Assembly: GCA_900893395.1 (NCBI GenBank)
Contig: CAAHFI010113726.1
Span: forward strand, 1-49,578
Source: Euglena gracilis
Lineage: Eukaryota > Euglenozoa > Euglenophyceae > Euglenales > Euglenaceae
Length of the DNA stretch: 49,578 nucleotides
Direction of reading: 5' to 3'
The position numbers were made by a program, and so were the translations under genes. The stretch's first letter is position 1, and each line of letters starts with the position of its first letter. Positions 10,301 to 20,629 of this stretch are shown here, piece after piece. The notes beneath the pieces are model-generated. The model was not told the origin of the DNA and ran no database searches. It was given only the letters and a program-made list of their open reading frames with translations.

Positions 10301-10772
10301 TGCGCTGACATGCCAAGACTGGGATGCGTAATTGGGAACTCCCATCTGTATATTTTTTCTGTACAGTGGCAATCAGCGCACTCCTTTGTCATGTTTTCCT
10401 GTCCAAGTGATTTTGGGTTGCTCTGCCCTCTGGTGTAATTTGAGAATTTGAAATGGGCTCCGCAGCAAAATGGGGAAACACTCAAGGGGCAGGAGGGCTG
10501 AAGTGCAAGAAAAAGAATGGAGGCCCCCAGGGGGAAATGGCAACACCCCCTTTTCACACAAAGGAGTATGAGCATTGCGGAACATGACCTGTCTGGAGAT
10601 GAGACAGAAGGATTTGCACAAAGACGCGCTCGAGCCAGTGGACATTCAGAAGGTTTCATTGCACGTGTTGACACTTTGTGCAGAGTGGCGCTGCAAGAGG
10701 AAGTGGATCCGGAAACTGTGGCTGGCCTACATGCCTGTTCTGGTCATGGGGCTGGAGTCCATGAGGGCTTAC
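10301..10772. other. Unassigned segment between elements C and E
   Basis: No known domain. The plus strand has two overlapping short frames (10,517-10,801, 94 codons; 10,575-10,826, 83 codons), neither with a recognisable motif. A pyrimidine-rich TTTTTTCTGTACAG near 10,353-10,366 looks like a splice acceptor, which could make the following 400 bases an exon, but nothing else supports this. It may be the unrecognised rest of C or the sequence into which E inserted. Confidence 0.25.
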
Positions 10773-11196
10773 TGTGCACCAGGCACGTTCCAGCTCTGTA
10801 GGATATCTGCAGAGTGGGTTCTGTGACGGTCGCACCACTGTAGAGAACCACAGCTGGTAAGATCGAGGCAGACCCTTCTGGGATCCGCCACTGGACACGT
10901 CAGAACTTTTCTCTCCTTCCCCCACAGGTGGTATTCTTTACTCTCACAATCTCAAAGTTTGACCTTTTTTTGTCTGAGGGAAAACGCTCAGAACACCGGA
11001 ACTTGACTCAGAAGAAAACTTCTGAATTCTTTGCTTTGTGCTTTGCCTCTTTGGGAATTGGGAAAAAAAGCGGAAAACTACTTTTCGTTACTCCAAAGAC
11101 TTTTCCCTACCATAAGTAGGCTACGCACCAAGGCGAAAGCGAAAGGCTTTTTCAGGAAGTCCCAAAAAGGAGAAAAGGGAAAGCTTTAGACGCACA
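10773..11196 (+). repeat. 5' LTR of element E
   Basis: The 3' boundary is firm: …GACGCACA, two bases, then the primer site TGGTAGCAGA. The last 200 bases align with LTR A (GTGCTTTGC…GGGAATTGGGAAAA, GTTACTC, CCAAGGCGAAAGCGAAAGGC). The 5' boundary is placed at TGTGCACCAGGC, which resembles the TGTACCAGGC opening of the other LTRs, giving 424 bp; this end is less certain. Confidence 0.58.
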
Positions 11197-11198
11197 CT

Positions 11199-11263
11199 TG
11201 GTAGCAGAATAGGTCAAAGGTGCTACAGAAAGAAAGCCTACCAGGTAATACACTTGGTAGCAG
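11199..11263 (+). promoter_or_regulatory. Primer-binding site of E, present twice
   Basis: ACACT followed by TGGTAGCAGA occurs at the LTR end (primer bases 11,199-11,208) and again 55 bases later (11,254-11,263). Between them lies CCTACCAGGTAATACACTTGG, which is partly self-complementary. The site matches the 3' end of initiator-Met tRNA over ten bases. Confidence 0.62.
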
Positions 11264-11507
11264 ATTTAGGCAACGACCCTATACAGACGTTCCACACAGA
11301 GAAACTCAGTGATTGACTGGTGGTGAGGATCGTACTGAGCCGTGAAACACGGTGAAAGTGCTGTTCCTGGCCCCTAGCCAACCTGTAAGCAAGGAAACAG
11401 GTCTCAGAAGGCTCTGTTTGGTAATCTCCGATACACCCTTTCTGGTCCCTGTTTCGCTGCTTATTTGTGTTAATATTTGGGTTTTGCCTTTTTACCCATC
11501 TCAAAAG

Positions 11508-12073
11508 ATGCAGAGCACAAGCCCTAACCCCAAATTTGATTACGACTTGTTGATGAGTTCATTGAGTAATGTTGATGAAGATTACGGGGATTGGAACGGT
11601 TCGAATGAAACAAGTTCCAATTTTCGACCCCCCAAGAAGAAGAAGGCAAATTGAGTCATTTGTCATTGTCAAAAGGCGAAACGCCTTTATTGTTGCATGG
11701 GGTAATGAACCCTCTTCATCATCATTCTCATTGATTGTTTGGGATGCAGGTTGCAAAATGCCTTCCTCCATCCCGGTTCACCCACCATTGTTGTTGCGGC
11801 GAGGGGATGAACCCCTTGCACCTTCACACTTGGTTACGCATGTCACCATGAACAAAGTGAGGGGTATTTGTCCTTTGCTCTGTTCACACCCAAAAGACCC
11901 TCGGTGGAAGCACCGATGGGCCTTTTGGAGTCAACTCGGTGGAAACACCGTGTTTTTTCCAAACCCCCCCCTCAATTGCCACCCCCAAACAATTTCGCGC
12001 ATTGCCGGGATTACCCGCGGAAACTGCGGTTTTCCGTACATTACCATAGAACCCAGATATGCGTCTGTGGTGC
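11508..12073 (+). pseudogene. gag amino-terminal part of element E (fossil)
   Basis: ATG at 11,508 gives MQSTSPNPKFDYDLLMSSL, the diagnostic family 2 Gag start, directly after a pyrimidine-rich run ending TCAAAAG. Further on IPVHPP, FALFTPKRPSVEA and ISRIAGITRGNCGF match element B closely. The frame then passes into family 1 gag at the join near 12,073 and reaches the family 1 zinc knuckle. Moderately decayed. Confidence 0.6.
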
Positions 12074-12302
12074 GAAGGGGAGCGGGAAGGGAAATTCAGG
12101 AAAAGGACAACCGTCCTGGCAGTCGGACAGAACTCCGGGACAGCCGGACAGCCCAGGCGTGCCACCTCCAGATGACGGACGGTGTTACAACTGTGAACAG
12201 CCGGGACATTTCAAACGAGAGTGTCCACAGCCACTGCGGTGGACACCGAAAACGGCAGCACCACAGACTGGACAGCAGGTTGCTGCCCAGGGGCAGAAGT
12301 GA
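12074..12302 (+). pseudogene. gag carboxyl end of copy 1 with zinc knuckle
   Basis: Gly/Lys/Ser-rich basic stretch followed by a CCHC knuckle CYNCEQPGHFKREC at 12,182-12,224 and the gag terminator at 12,300-12,302. The knuckle has the standard CX2CX4HX4C spacing and would bind the element's RNA. The upstream part of the same frame belongs to element E. Confidence 0.75.
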
Positions 12303-12529
12303 AGCAGCTGCGGTAAGGAGGGAGGGGACGAGAGGGGCGACTCTCTGAGTAAACAAACCGAACAGAGGGACAGAAAGGAGCCATTACCGCAGCAGAAACA
12401 GCGAACGGAGGGAGGTAAGGGTCCAGGGGTTCAGACCAGAAAGCACAAAACAGACAAAGACAAAACACAAAGACTCAGGTGCCACGGGAGGAGGCTAGCT
12501 GCAGGTTTGGGCGGGCAGCCTCCCGTTGG

Positions 12530-13120
12530 ATCACCAACCAGTACTACGTGCGGACAGTTTTGTGAAAAAAATCATCTCACATTTCGGTTTGCAACCACAG
12601 GTGGATGCCTTCGCCACAGAACAGACAAGCGGTTCCCGCGTTGGTGGGGACCAACAGCCCACACGGCACGGATGCCTTCCAAAAAATTGGCAGGGCAGCC
12701 TCCTGTGGATCAACCCCCGTTCGACAAAATCCCAGAGGTGATCAAAAAATTCAGACAGACCAGGCCCACGCGGTTTTGGTGGTGCCTCAGTGGAAACACC
12801 GAGTTTGGTACCCACAGGCCAGAAAACTGACCCTCATGTCCATGACTTTTCCCGCAAAAACCAAATTTTTTGGCAGGTCGACAAGGGTTGCAGGGAAACA
12901 CAGTGGCCAGTGGAGGTGCTGCTGGTGTGTGGGCACACGGAACGCTGTGATTACCTGACGGGCTTCCACCAGCACATGACCCCCCCACACCCAACGTCCA
13001 AGGTCAACTTCGGGACGTGCAACATGTTCCACCTTTGGAGACAGGGGGGGGGGATGAACACCAGCCACTGGGGAAAACAGACCTGCCGGGAAAAACGTTT
13101 TGGACCGTTCAGCAGAACCG
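12530..13120 (+). pseudogene. Adenine-methyltransferase (Dam)-like module of copy 1
   Basis: Contains the blocks VDAFAT (near 12,600), a WINPPF-type stretch (near 12,705-12,725) and LVVPQWKHRVWYP (near 12,775-12,815). Asn-Pro-Pro-Phe is the catalytic motif of amino-DNA methyltransferases, and a related module follows RNase H in DIRS retroelements. Here it sits between gag and protease. See copy 2 for detail. Confidence 0.5.
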
Positions 13121-13124
13121 AAAC

Positions 13125-13720
13125 TGAAAAGCTGGACCTTTTCTGTGGCACCAAGTCGGTGGGCCAAGCATACGAAAAAATGGGGTTTCAGGTGGTGACA
13201 GTGGACCTGGACCCCAAGTGGCAGGCAGATTTTCAGGTGGATGTCTTGACGTGGGACTACAAGAAAGTTTGAAACCTGGGGAATTCCACACGGTGGTCTG
13301 TGGGTTCCCTGCACGGAATTCAGCCTGGCACTCACAACCAGACCAAGACAACTGGAGAAGGGGGACGCATTGGCCAAAAAGGCCCTGGAGATCGTGAAAT
13401 TCTGCGACCGCAGAAATGGTGGCTGGAAAATCCCAGACATGGGTACCTCAGACACAGGGAGTACATGAAACCATATCCATTTGTGATGTGGATTATTGTC
13501 AATACTCCGACTGGGGGTACAAAAAGCCAACACGAATCTGGGGCAGCCCAGATATCTGCAAGTGCAGGGAAAGCTGTGTGACGGGAGAACATGTCCCAAC
13601 CTGATCCCAGGGCAGAAGGGTCACCGGGTGAAAATCTCCAACACGACGAGTATTTCCAGAAACAAAAAGTATCGAATCCCAGAAAAACTGATCCAAGATT
13701 TGGCTGGTTGGAAGATGAAC
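13125..13720 (+). pseudogene. Cytosine-C5 methyltransferase-like module of copy 1
   Basis: LDLFCGTKSVGQ (13,137-13,172, S-adenosylmethionine-binding motif I), VVTVDLDP, a PCTEFS motif IV near 13,308-13,325, LENP near 13,424-13,435, and an aromatic-rich YCQYS…YKKPTRIW region. The same order is seen in copy 2. Confidence 0.7.
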
Positions 13721-13849
13721 AAAACACACAGGAGCCTGCGGCACAGCCAAAAATCCCACGGAGACACCATGAAAACGTTCACTGCCAAAACGGTTGCTTG
13801 GGCCAGCATCGGAACGACTGTTGGGACAGGTGGTGAAACGGGGGAAGTC

Positions 13850-14260
13850 CAAGCAACTTCTGATTGGCATTCGTGCGGTCTGCCCGAATGGTGAAACGGT
13901 GGACCTGAAGGCCCTCGTGGACACAGGGGCCCAAACCAACCTGATCAGAAAAGACCTCCTACCCCCAGGAGCCTTCACGGTGTCAAACCACCCCTTGGCC
14001 CTCGTCACTGCCGACGGCACACGGATGGGGGAGGGTTGCATGAAACGACACTAACACTGAAATTCACGGCCCAGATTTTCAACCAAGACAACACAAGGGA
14101 ATGGACAACCACGGGGACCTTCCACGACGCGGCAATCCAGGTGGATGCCATTTTGGGGTATCCCTGGATGGAGCAACACCACTTAGGGGTTTTTCCACAC
14201 CTACATTCACTGGCCCTGATAGGGGAACCATTGCTCCTGCTGACAAGTTGGAAAGGGTAA
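13850..14260 (+). pseudogene. Aspartic protease of copy 1
   Basis: LIGIRAVCPNGETVDLKAL leads into VDTGAQTNLIRKDLLPPG (near 13,915-13,970), the Asp-Thr-Gly active site of retroelement proteases, followed by a second half ending with ILGYPWMEQHHLG (near 14,152-14,190), the ILG-type flap-proximal motif. It would cut the Gag-Pol polyprotein into its parts. Confidence 0.75.
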
Positions 14261-14439
14261 GAGAACGGGAACAGGGTGACAGAAAAATTTTGAAGAAAAT
14301 CAGCAAGGTGCGGGCCATGAACCTGCAGGTGCCTGCAGAAGCAGGTGAAACGGAAGAATTTTTGTTTGAAGACGAAACAGTTTTGGAAAATCTGGCCCAG
14401 CATCTGGAAACCAGAAAACGCAAAGCCCCACAGGGGTCC

Positions 14440-15980
14440 AGGGGTGATAGCCGTGCCTGAAGGGCAGGCTGTGGAGGGAGACAGGGTGACAGATTTGGTC
14501 GCAAAGCTGCGCAAAGACTACGAGGGAGTGGTGTTGAGGGACAAGATCTACCCAAACCCCCCTGAACGTGGTCCACTGGGTTTCGGGAAAATAGAACTCA
14601 AACCTGGGACGGTGGCAAAAAAACAAAGACCCATCCACATGACCGGAGAACGCCGACAGGCACTCCTGGACATGGTCGACGAGTGGGTCAGGGATGAAAA
14701 GGTGGAGGATGGGAGAAGTGACTGGTCCAGCCCCACGTTCGTGGTGGCCAAGAAAGGGGGAAAGTGGAGGGGGGTGGTGGATTTCAGGGCCCTGAACGAG
14801 GCCACGGTGACAGACGCACACCCCCTCCCCCGGATCGAAGACATCTGGTCCAACAGGGTCAACGGGCAATGTACAGTGTGTTGGACCTAAAGGATGCTTT
14901 CCATCAGGTACCCATGAGAAAGGAATCCCGACCCTACACCTGCTGTAGTACACCAAGAGGAACGAAGCAGTGGAAAGTAGTGGTGATGGGGATGAAAAAC
15001 GGAGTCCCAATTTTCCAGAGGGTCATTGAATACAGCCTGGAGGAGGTCGCAGACATTGCCAACCCCTACGTAGATGACATCATCGTAGGCACAGTTTGGC
15101 AGGGAACGGAAGAGGCAACAATCCTCCAACACGACAAGGACATCCGCAGAGTCATGGAGGCACTCAAGAAACAGCTGCTCGTAGCCGACATCAAAAAATG
15201 TAAGTTTTTTGTGCATGAAGTGGAATTCTGCGGACACATCCTGGGGGAGGACAACGGAGACCGCCCCAGGAAAACTGATGGCCCTGGAAAAGTGGGAAGA
15301 ACCGAAAACCATCACAGCCCTCCGCGCCTTCCTGGGATTCACCAACTACTACTCCTCCTACATCCCAGGATACGCGGAGCTGGCAGCGGACCTGATGGAA
15401 AAACTCAAGGTGAAAAAGGGACTGGGAAAAAAGGGGAGCCAGATGCCTGTGTTTTTCGGGGAGAAGGAACGCAAGGCGTTCCAGGCCATCAAGGACAAAC
15501 TGTTGGGCAGCCTCAAACTGCAAACGGTCAACCCCGACAAGCCATTCATCCTCCGAGTGGATGCCAGTGGCAGGGCTGTGGGGGCTGCCTTGGAGCAGTT
15601 TGTGGAGGATGGATTGGGGAAACCGGACACCACAACGGCACAGACCAAGAAAACTGCCCCAGTGGCATTTTGTTCACGGAAATTGGCACCGGGACAGGTC
15701 AGGACTTGGACACCACGGGACAAGGAGAACATACGCGGTGATCCTGGCCCTTCAGAAATGGGCCTCATGGATCGGTATGCAACCGGTGCTGGTCCTGACC
15801 GATCACAAGGCAATCGAGTCCTGGGCCACAGAAAACCTGGACACAGCCACAGGGTTGTCGGGACGTAGGGCCAGATGGCACGAACTCCTTTCAAAATTTG
15901 ATATCACGGTGGCCTACGTACCTGGGAAGGACAACGTGGTGGCTGACGCCTTGAGCAGGTGGGCCTATCCCGCCTCACAG
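14440..15980 (+). pseudogene. Reverse transcriptase and RNase H of copy 1
   Basis: Classic Ty3/gypsy reverse transcriptase: WSSPTFVVAKKGGKWRGVVD (fingers), LDLKDAFHQVPM (first catalytic Asp region), YVDDIIVG at 15,067-15,090 (catalytic YXDD box), then CKFFVHEVEFCGHILG. The thumb (ALRAFLGFTNYYSSYIPGY) leads into RNase H with VDASGRAVGAALE and LTDHKAIESWA and the closing VADALSRW near 15,935-15,960. Broken in a few places. Confidence 0.85.
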
Positions 15981-16659
15981 GCGTTTGCCGACGTCAGTGT
16001 GCACGGCAGTGAGGAGGATGACCGCCTCATGCAAGAAATAATCGAACAGGAAAGGAAGGAGGAAAGGGGCTGCTCAGTGGTTTCAATGAAGGAATTGCTG
16101 CGGGCACAGAAAAATTTGGGAGACCCACCCCTCGTTGTGGCCGTCACAACAAGGGGAGGGGCCAAGACTGGTGAGGATTCGGCCACAACGAGTAAAGTCA
16201 CACCAGGGAAGGAGACCCCCCAGAAAAAACTTCAAAAACTTCAAAACCCAAGGACAGGGACACCGAAGGCACACAAGAAAAGGGAACCCCAGAAAAAGAA
16301 ATGGCCAAGAGGACAGCCACAGAGGAAGACCCCCCTAGGCGAAGAACCTTGGAAGAGGACCCTGTGGACCCTCCAAAAACAGCAAGTCCAGGGAGACGGA
16401 CTCGAGGACGCGCAGCGTCCCTCATCTTCGACGAGCCTGCCTGTGGGACCTCCATCAAGGGGAGTGCACGCCCCGGAGCTTCCACCGACAGGGTCGCAGT
16501 CGGTGATGGACGAGGACTGGAGGAGCGGGTACAGCGGGTGCCCCAAGTGGGGCCCTGTGCTCAAGGGGTTGGAGGATTCGGGGTTCAAAGAATGGCCTGA
16601 GGGCTTCCGATTTGAAAACGGAAGGCTCTTCAAACACGGACTCTTGTGTGTACCAAGGG

Positions 16660-17980
16660 ATGTCACGGGGAGGGTCATCAGGGAACACCACGAAGCGGCG
16701 GGACACCCAGGGGCTGAACGGCTGTGGGATCAGATGGGTCGGTGGTTTCTTTTCGCTGACCACAACACGCAAAAAAACTGACCAGCAAAATGATGGGGAT
16801 GTGTGAAACGTGTCAGGTCACTGAGCCGAACCATCAACCTTTCAAGTGTCCGATACAACCAACACCGGTCCCGCCCCACCTGATGGACAGCGTGGCGGTC
16901 GACCTTTTGCACTACCGGAAACCACTTTTGAAGGGAAACGGTACGACACTTTGGCACTTTGTGTGGACCGATTGAGTGGGTGGATGGTTGCTACCCCCCA
17001 TCTTAACAAGGGTCTCACAGCAGAAAAGGTGGCCAAGGAAATGTTTCGACAGTGGGATCTGTTCGGAATCCCCTCGGTGGTGAGTTCCGACAGGGGTCCA
17101 CAGTTCATAGCAGCCTGGTGGAAAACTCTGTGCGCGGCACACGGTGTAAGGGTTGCCTATGGACAGGCTTACCACCATCAGGCGAACGGAAGGGCAGAGG
17201 TAGCCGGGCAGCAGGTAATGCGGAAACTTGCAAAACTGGCTGCAGAAAACGGTGTCCCGTGGGTGGAACTCCTCCCACGGGCCCTGAGAGCCATTCACGA
17301 CGTGCCGGGTGAGGCTGGATTGTCCCCTTATGAAATTGTTTTTGGGCGACACCGACCGTTGTGTGGGATTCCGCACAAACCACAGCGGGAGGCTGAAGGT
17401 GCAACCGAATTCCTCAAGCGAATGAAGGAACAAGACAGGTGGGTGGCCCAAACGCTCAATGAAAAACTGGAGGCTCGGAAAGAGGCTGTGAACCAGAAAC
17501 GACGTGAACCCCCAGCCCTTCAAATTGGTTCCAAGGTTTGGTACCAACCTGAACGACAGCCTGGAACCGACAAGTTGGAACCCAGGTGGAAAGGGCCAGC
17601 GGTGGTTTTGGAAAGAGTGGGAGACCACTCCTATGTGGTGGAGCTTCAGCCGGGAAGCGACAACCAGCCCACCGTTCCCAACTGAAACCACACGTGGAAG
17701 ACCTTTACTCGACCACCCCCGTGCCTTTGTATTTTTGGTGTGGGAAAGCACAAGAACTGGAGGTTGGACCCGACGAGTGGGAGGTGGAAAGGGTGCTCAA
17801 CCACCGACATGAAAACGGGAAGACGGAATTTTTGGTGCGGTGGAAAGGATTTGGGCCAGAAGAGGACCAATGGGAACCACTGGGGAATTTCTTCTTCAGA
17901 ATCAACAAGGACGTGGTTGCCTATTGTGTGGAGAACGGGGTGGATTTGGACGTCAAGGAATTGTTGGAACTGATGAAGTG
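16660..17980 (+). pseudogene. Integrase and chromodomain of copy 1
   Basis: HHCC zinc domain (HHEAAGHPG near 16,686; MCETCQ near 16,800), a catalytic core with SSDRGPQFIAAWW near 17,085-17,125 and GRAEVAGQQ near 17,190, a WKGP motif of the GPY/F module near 17,588, and a chromodomain (EWEVERVLNHRHENGK near 17,776-17,825; FLVRWKGF; DQWEPL). The integrase joins element DNA to the genome; the chromodomain of chromoviruses steers integration to marked chromatin. Slightly damaged relative to copy 2. Confidence 0.83.
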
Positions 17981-17989
17981 ACAAGGTTC

Positions 17990-18500
17990 CTTGTCTTCAT
18001 CATCCCCACATTTCCTCACAGATGCCCCGACATCGACGTCCACAACGCCAACACCTACACCAACAACCCCAACATCACCACCCCTACTTTCAACCTCAAC
18101 CCCTTCGACGCCCACCCCCCCCCATACCAGCCACCCCCAACCCCCGACTTCATCATCCCCACAATTCTACCCCCACCCCTACGCAAGGCCCTCGAGGCCG
18201 AGCTCCCCCCGCCACCTGCTGGAGAACGCCCACACCCACCCCTACCCAGCCTACACCCACCCCAATACCACCCCAGCCCACCCCAACAACGACACCACCC
18301 CCCGGAGGGAGCGCGGGCGCTCCGTCTGCAGCAGCCCCCGCAGCCCCCGCTCCCTCAGCCCCCCCTCTACCTCGGGACTCCGGAGCGGAGCCCGTCCCCC
18401 CGGCGTCGCCGACCTCCTCCTCCTCCTCCGACAACGACCCGCCCCCGCGACGCCCCACCCCCTGGTACCTCCGGGACCTCTGGGGCTAGCTCCCCCCGGA
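17990..18500 (+). other. Pro/Thr/Ser-coding C-rich stretch after pol, copy 1
   Basis: Directly after the pol terminator, about 500 bases are extremely C-rich and read Pro/Thr/Ser-rich in every plus frame (for example TSTSTTPTPTPTTPTSPP). No signal peptide, membrane segment or envelope-like feature. It is equally well explained as a pyrimidine-rich 3' untranslated region. The complementary strand gives Gly-rich frames, which are shadows. Confidence 0.4.
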
Positions 18501-18599
18501 GGCTCCCTTCCCCCCCACCCCATATTGGTTCGGGCTGCCCCTCGCAGCCCCCCCTTTACCTGTCCAGAGCTCTCAGACCGTTTCTTCAACCGCAGTGGG

Positions 18600-19740
18600 A
18601 AGGGAAGCTGTCCCACACTGAACCTGGAGCGCCCCCCCCCGCTGAACCTGGGGTGCTCCCCCCACACTGAACCTAGGGTGCCCCCCCCTCCCTCAGCGAG
18701 GGCCTGGGTTCCCCCCCACGGGCAGCCTAAGGTTGGGGCAGAGATTTTTTATTAAAAAAAAAGGGGAGCGGCGCTGGCGCCTGCCCCCCCCCGACAAGGG
18801 ACCTGGGGGGGTCCAGCCACCAAACCAAAAAAAAGCAAAAAGAAAAGAAAAACAAAAAAAGACAAGAAAGGAAAAGATGGGGGCCCAGCCAACTGCCCCC
18901 CCCCAAAACAGACCGTGGGCAGCGCTTGACGCCTGCCCCCCCCCCGGCTACGAAGGGCCTAGAGGGGGGGGCAGCCCCGGACCTGCAAAGAAAGAAAAAG
19001 AAACCAGAACCTGGGTTTGCCACACCTGGTCTGACCCAGAGCGTAGAGGGCTCAACTGAAACCCAGCCCTCCGCTTAATTTGTGCATTTTTCAACTACAC
19101 AGACGTTTGGCGAAAGAGAGGGGGTGGAGCGGAAAAGGGGCATTAAGGAGCCTGCTGCCCCCCCCCACGCCGGACAGATCCGGGGTGCCAGGATACACCC
19201 CGGGAGTATAAAAAAGAATTGAAAACGACCTTTTGGCTGAGGTAGGCAGCGTTTGCCTGCCCCCCCCCGTTCAGGACCTGGACCTGGGGGGGGTGCGCCA
19301 CCGAGGCTGAAAAAAAAAACGGGGCCAGCCAACTGCCCCCCCCACAAAAACAGACAAATAACTGGATGCCTGCCCCCCCCCGTGGACCAAACGTGGGGGA
19401 ACCACCTGACCCTGAAAAAAAAAAAAAAAAAAAACTGGCCCTGTCCCAGCTGATTTTAACCGAAAGACCTGACTCAGCCTTCGCTTGAATTTGTAAAAAT
19501 TTGCCCCTGGCCGGCGACTGACCGCTTGGCAGGCGGAGGCGGAACCCCCGAACGGGAGCTGCCCCCTTTAAAAAAAAGGGGGGGCGCCGGCGCCTGCCCC
19601 CCCCCACGACAAGGGACCTGGGGGGGACAGCCACCTGAAAAAAAAAAAACCAGGCCAGCCCCCCCCGAGGAGGACCAGCCTGGACCAAAAACATAAACGG
19701 CCAGCCCCCTTACAACAAACGCACTCCGCACCCCTTCCTA
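18600..19740 (+). repeat. 3' region with repeated C-run/G-run hairpins and A-runs, copy 1
   Basis: Between pol and the LTR at least five degenerate units share the plan GCCTGCCCCCCCCC, a 10-25 base spacer, ACCTGGGGGGG, CAGCCACC and then a run of ten or more A. They start near 18,776, 18,929, 19,252, 19,365 and 19,588. Each could fold into a C7/G7 stem. No coding capacity is credible. The equivalent region of copy 2 is at 30,880-31,990. Confidence 0.6.
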
Positions 19741-19783
19741 AGTGAGTCGAAAAGAGTTGTAGACAACTCCTTGGGAAGGGGAG

Positions 19784-20464
19784 TGTGAGTCAGGGGTGCT
19801 GAGTGCCCTGGTAAGTTAGCTAACCTCAGGCGCTAACCTTAAAAGCTAACCCAGGCGCCACAGAACTAACCAGGGGACTTGACCCAACCAGGGGCCTACT
19901 GTTTCAATGATGAAACAATTAGGATAACCCCTCCTAACTGAATTTTAACCCTGACCACATTTTAACCACTGACTCCCACAGGGCTCTGTCACTACTCTGT
20001 CTCAATCTGATTATCTATTTGCCATTGGCCTATTTGGTTCAAGTTTCAAGTCAATTCAAGTTTGTCAAGATTTCATTGGAAGTGGAAGTTGATTATCTGT
20101 TCAAGCATTGTGTGATCTGAAGTGAAGTTGAAGCAGGAGTTGTTGCTGCCAGTGTGCCTAAGAAGCGCCAGTTCGCCGGCATCGAAGACCTTCACTCACC
20201 ACGACAGCGATCTGACAATGAAGCATTTCGTGCTTTGATCAAGACCGACAGGTGTTTTATACCCGATTTGTGACCCCCCAAGGACCCACCCCACACCAAC
20301 CCCAAAAGGAAAAAGGTCTTTTAACCAAGAAAATGAAACAATTTTTAACAAAGGCCGCGCGGGGAATTGAAATTCAACTGGGCAGGGTAATCGATCCTAC
20401 GCGGGGACAGGGAAACCCCACGGACCTGGAACAAGCGGAGCAGCAAAGGGGGTTATCCCGTACA
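19784..20464 (+). repeat. Shared LTR: 3' LTR of copy 1 and 5' LTR of copy 2
   Basis: A polypurine run (TTGGGAAGGGGAG, 19,771-19,783) is followed by TGTGAGTCAGGGG, the LTR start, and …CCCGTACA ends at 20,464, two bases before the primer site: 681 bp. Inside are a GTTAGCTAAC palindrome and repeated GCTAACC words (19,817-19,870), a TGTTTCA-ATGA-TGAAACA hairpin near 19,908-19,925, and repeated TTCAAGT words near 20,037-20,070, which are candidate regulatory sites. TTTTATA at 20,254 could be a TATA-like element. Confidence 0.78.
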
Positions 20465-20466
20465 AA

Positions 20467-20478
20467 TGGTAGCAGAGG
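20467..20478 (+). promoter_or_regulatory. Primer-binding site of copy 2
   Basis: TGGTAGCAGAGG, two bases after the LTR end, matches the complement of the 3' twelve bases of animal-type initiator-Met tRNA (CCUCUGCUACCA). The same site recurs in copy 3 at 32,687. It fixes the 3' boundary of the LTR. Confidence 0.75.
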
Positions 20479-20629
20479 CTTTCTGCCCATTTTCAGTTCC
20501 CCCGAAAGCGGCTGGACTGAACAACAGGAAATTACCACAGAACCACAGGAATCTGTCTCATCAGCCGTCGCTAGGTCGGCTGGTCCAGAGACAGATGTCC
20601 ATTTCAATCACCCAGCAACAGGAATCACA

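Larger units (their letters stand above)
10773..12073 (+). mobile_element. Element E: 5' end of family 2 retroelement, fused to family 1
   Basis: Plus-strand LTR, doubled primer site, leader and the first part of a family 2 gag. At about 12,073, inside gag, the sequence changes to family 1 gag (the GGGGAGCGGGAAGG word equivalent to 24,313-24,326), without an LTR at the join. E therefore continues as family 1 copy 1. This could be template switching during reverse transcription, a deletion between neighbouring elements, or an assembly join. Confidence 0.6.
12074..20464 (+). mobile_element. Family 1 copy 1: Ty3/gypsy chromodomain element, 3' three quarters
   Basis: From the end of gag through both methyltransferase-like modules, protease, reverse transcriptase, RNase H, integrase and chromodomain to the LTR at 19,784-20,464, which is also the 5' LTR of copy 2. 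The 5' LTR and most of gag are absent; the left end is the join with element E. It is nearly identical to copy 2 at nucleotide level, with differences mainly in lengths of single-base runs, so it is young. It looks broken, with roughly ten interruptions, some of which could be sequencing error. Confidence 0.85.

Noticed and set aside
18153-18667. Gly-rich minus-strand proteins
   Set aside because: Complement of the C-rich 3' region of family 1, with no conserved motif.
20467-20478. tRNA gene fragment
   Set aside because: Only the 12 bases complementary to a tRNA 3' end are present, right after an LTR: a primer-binding site.
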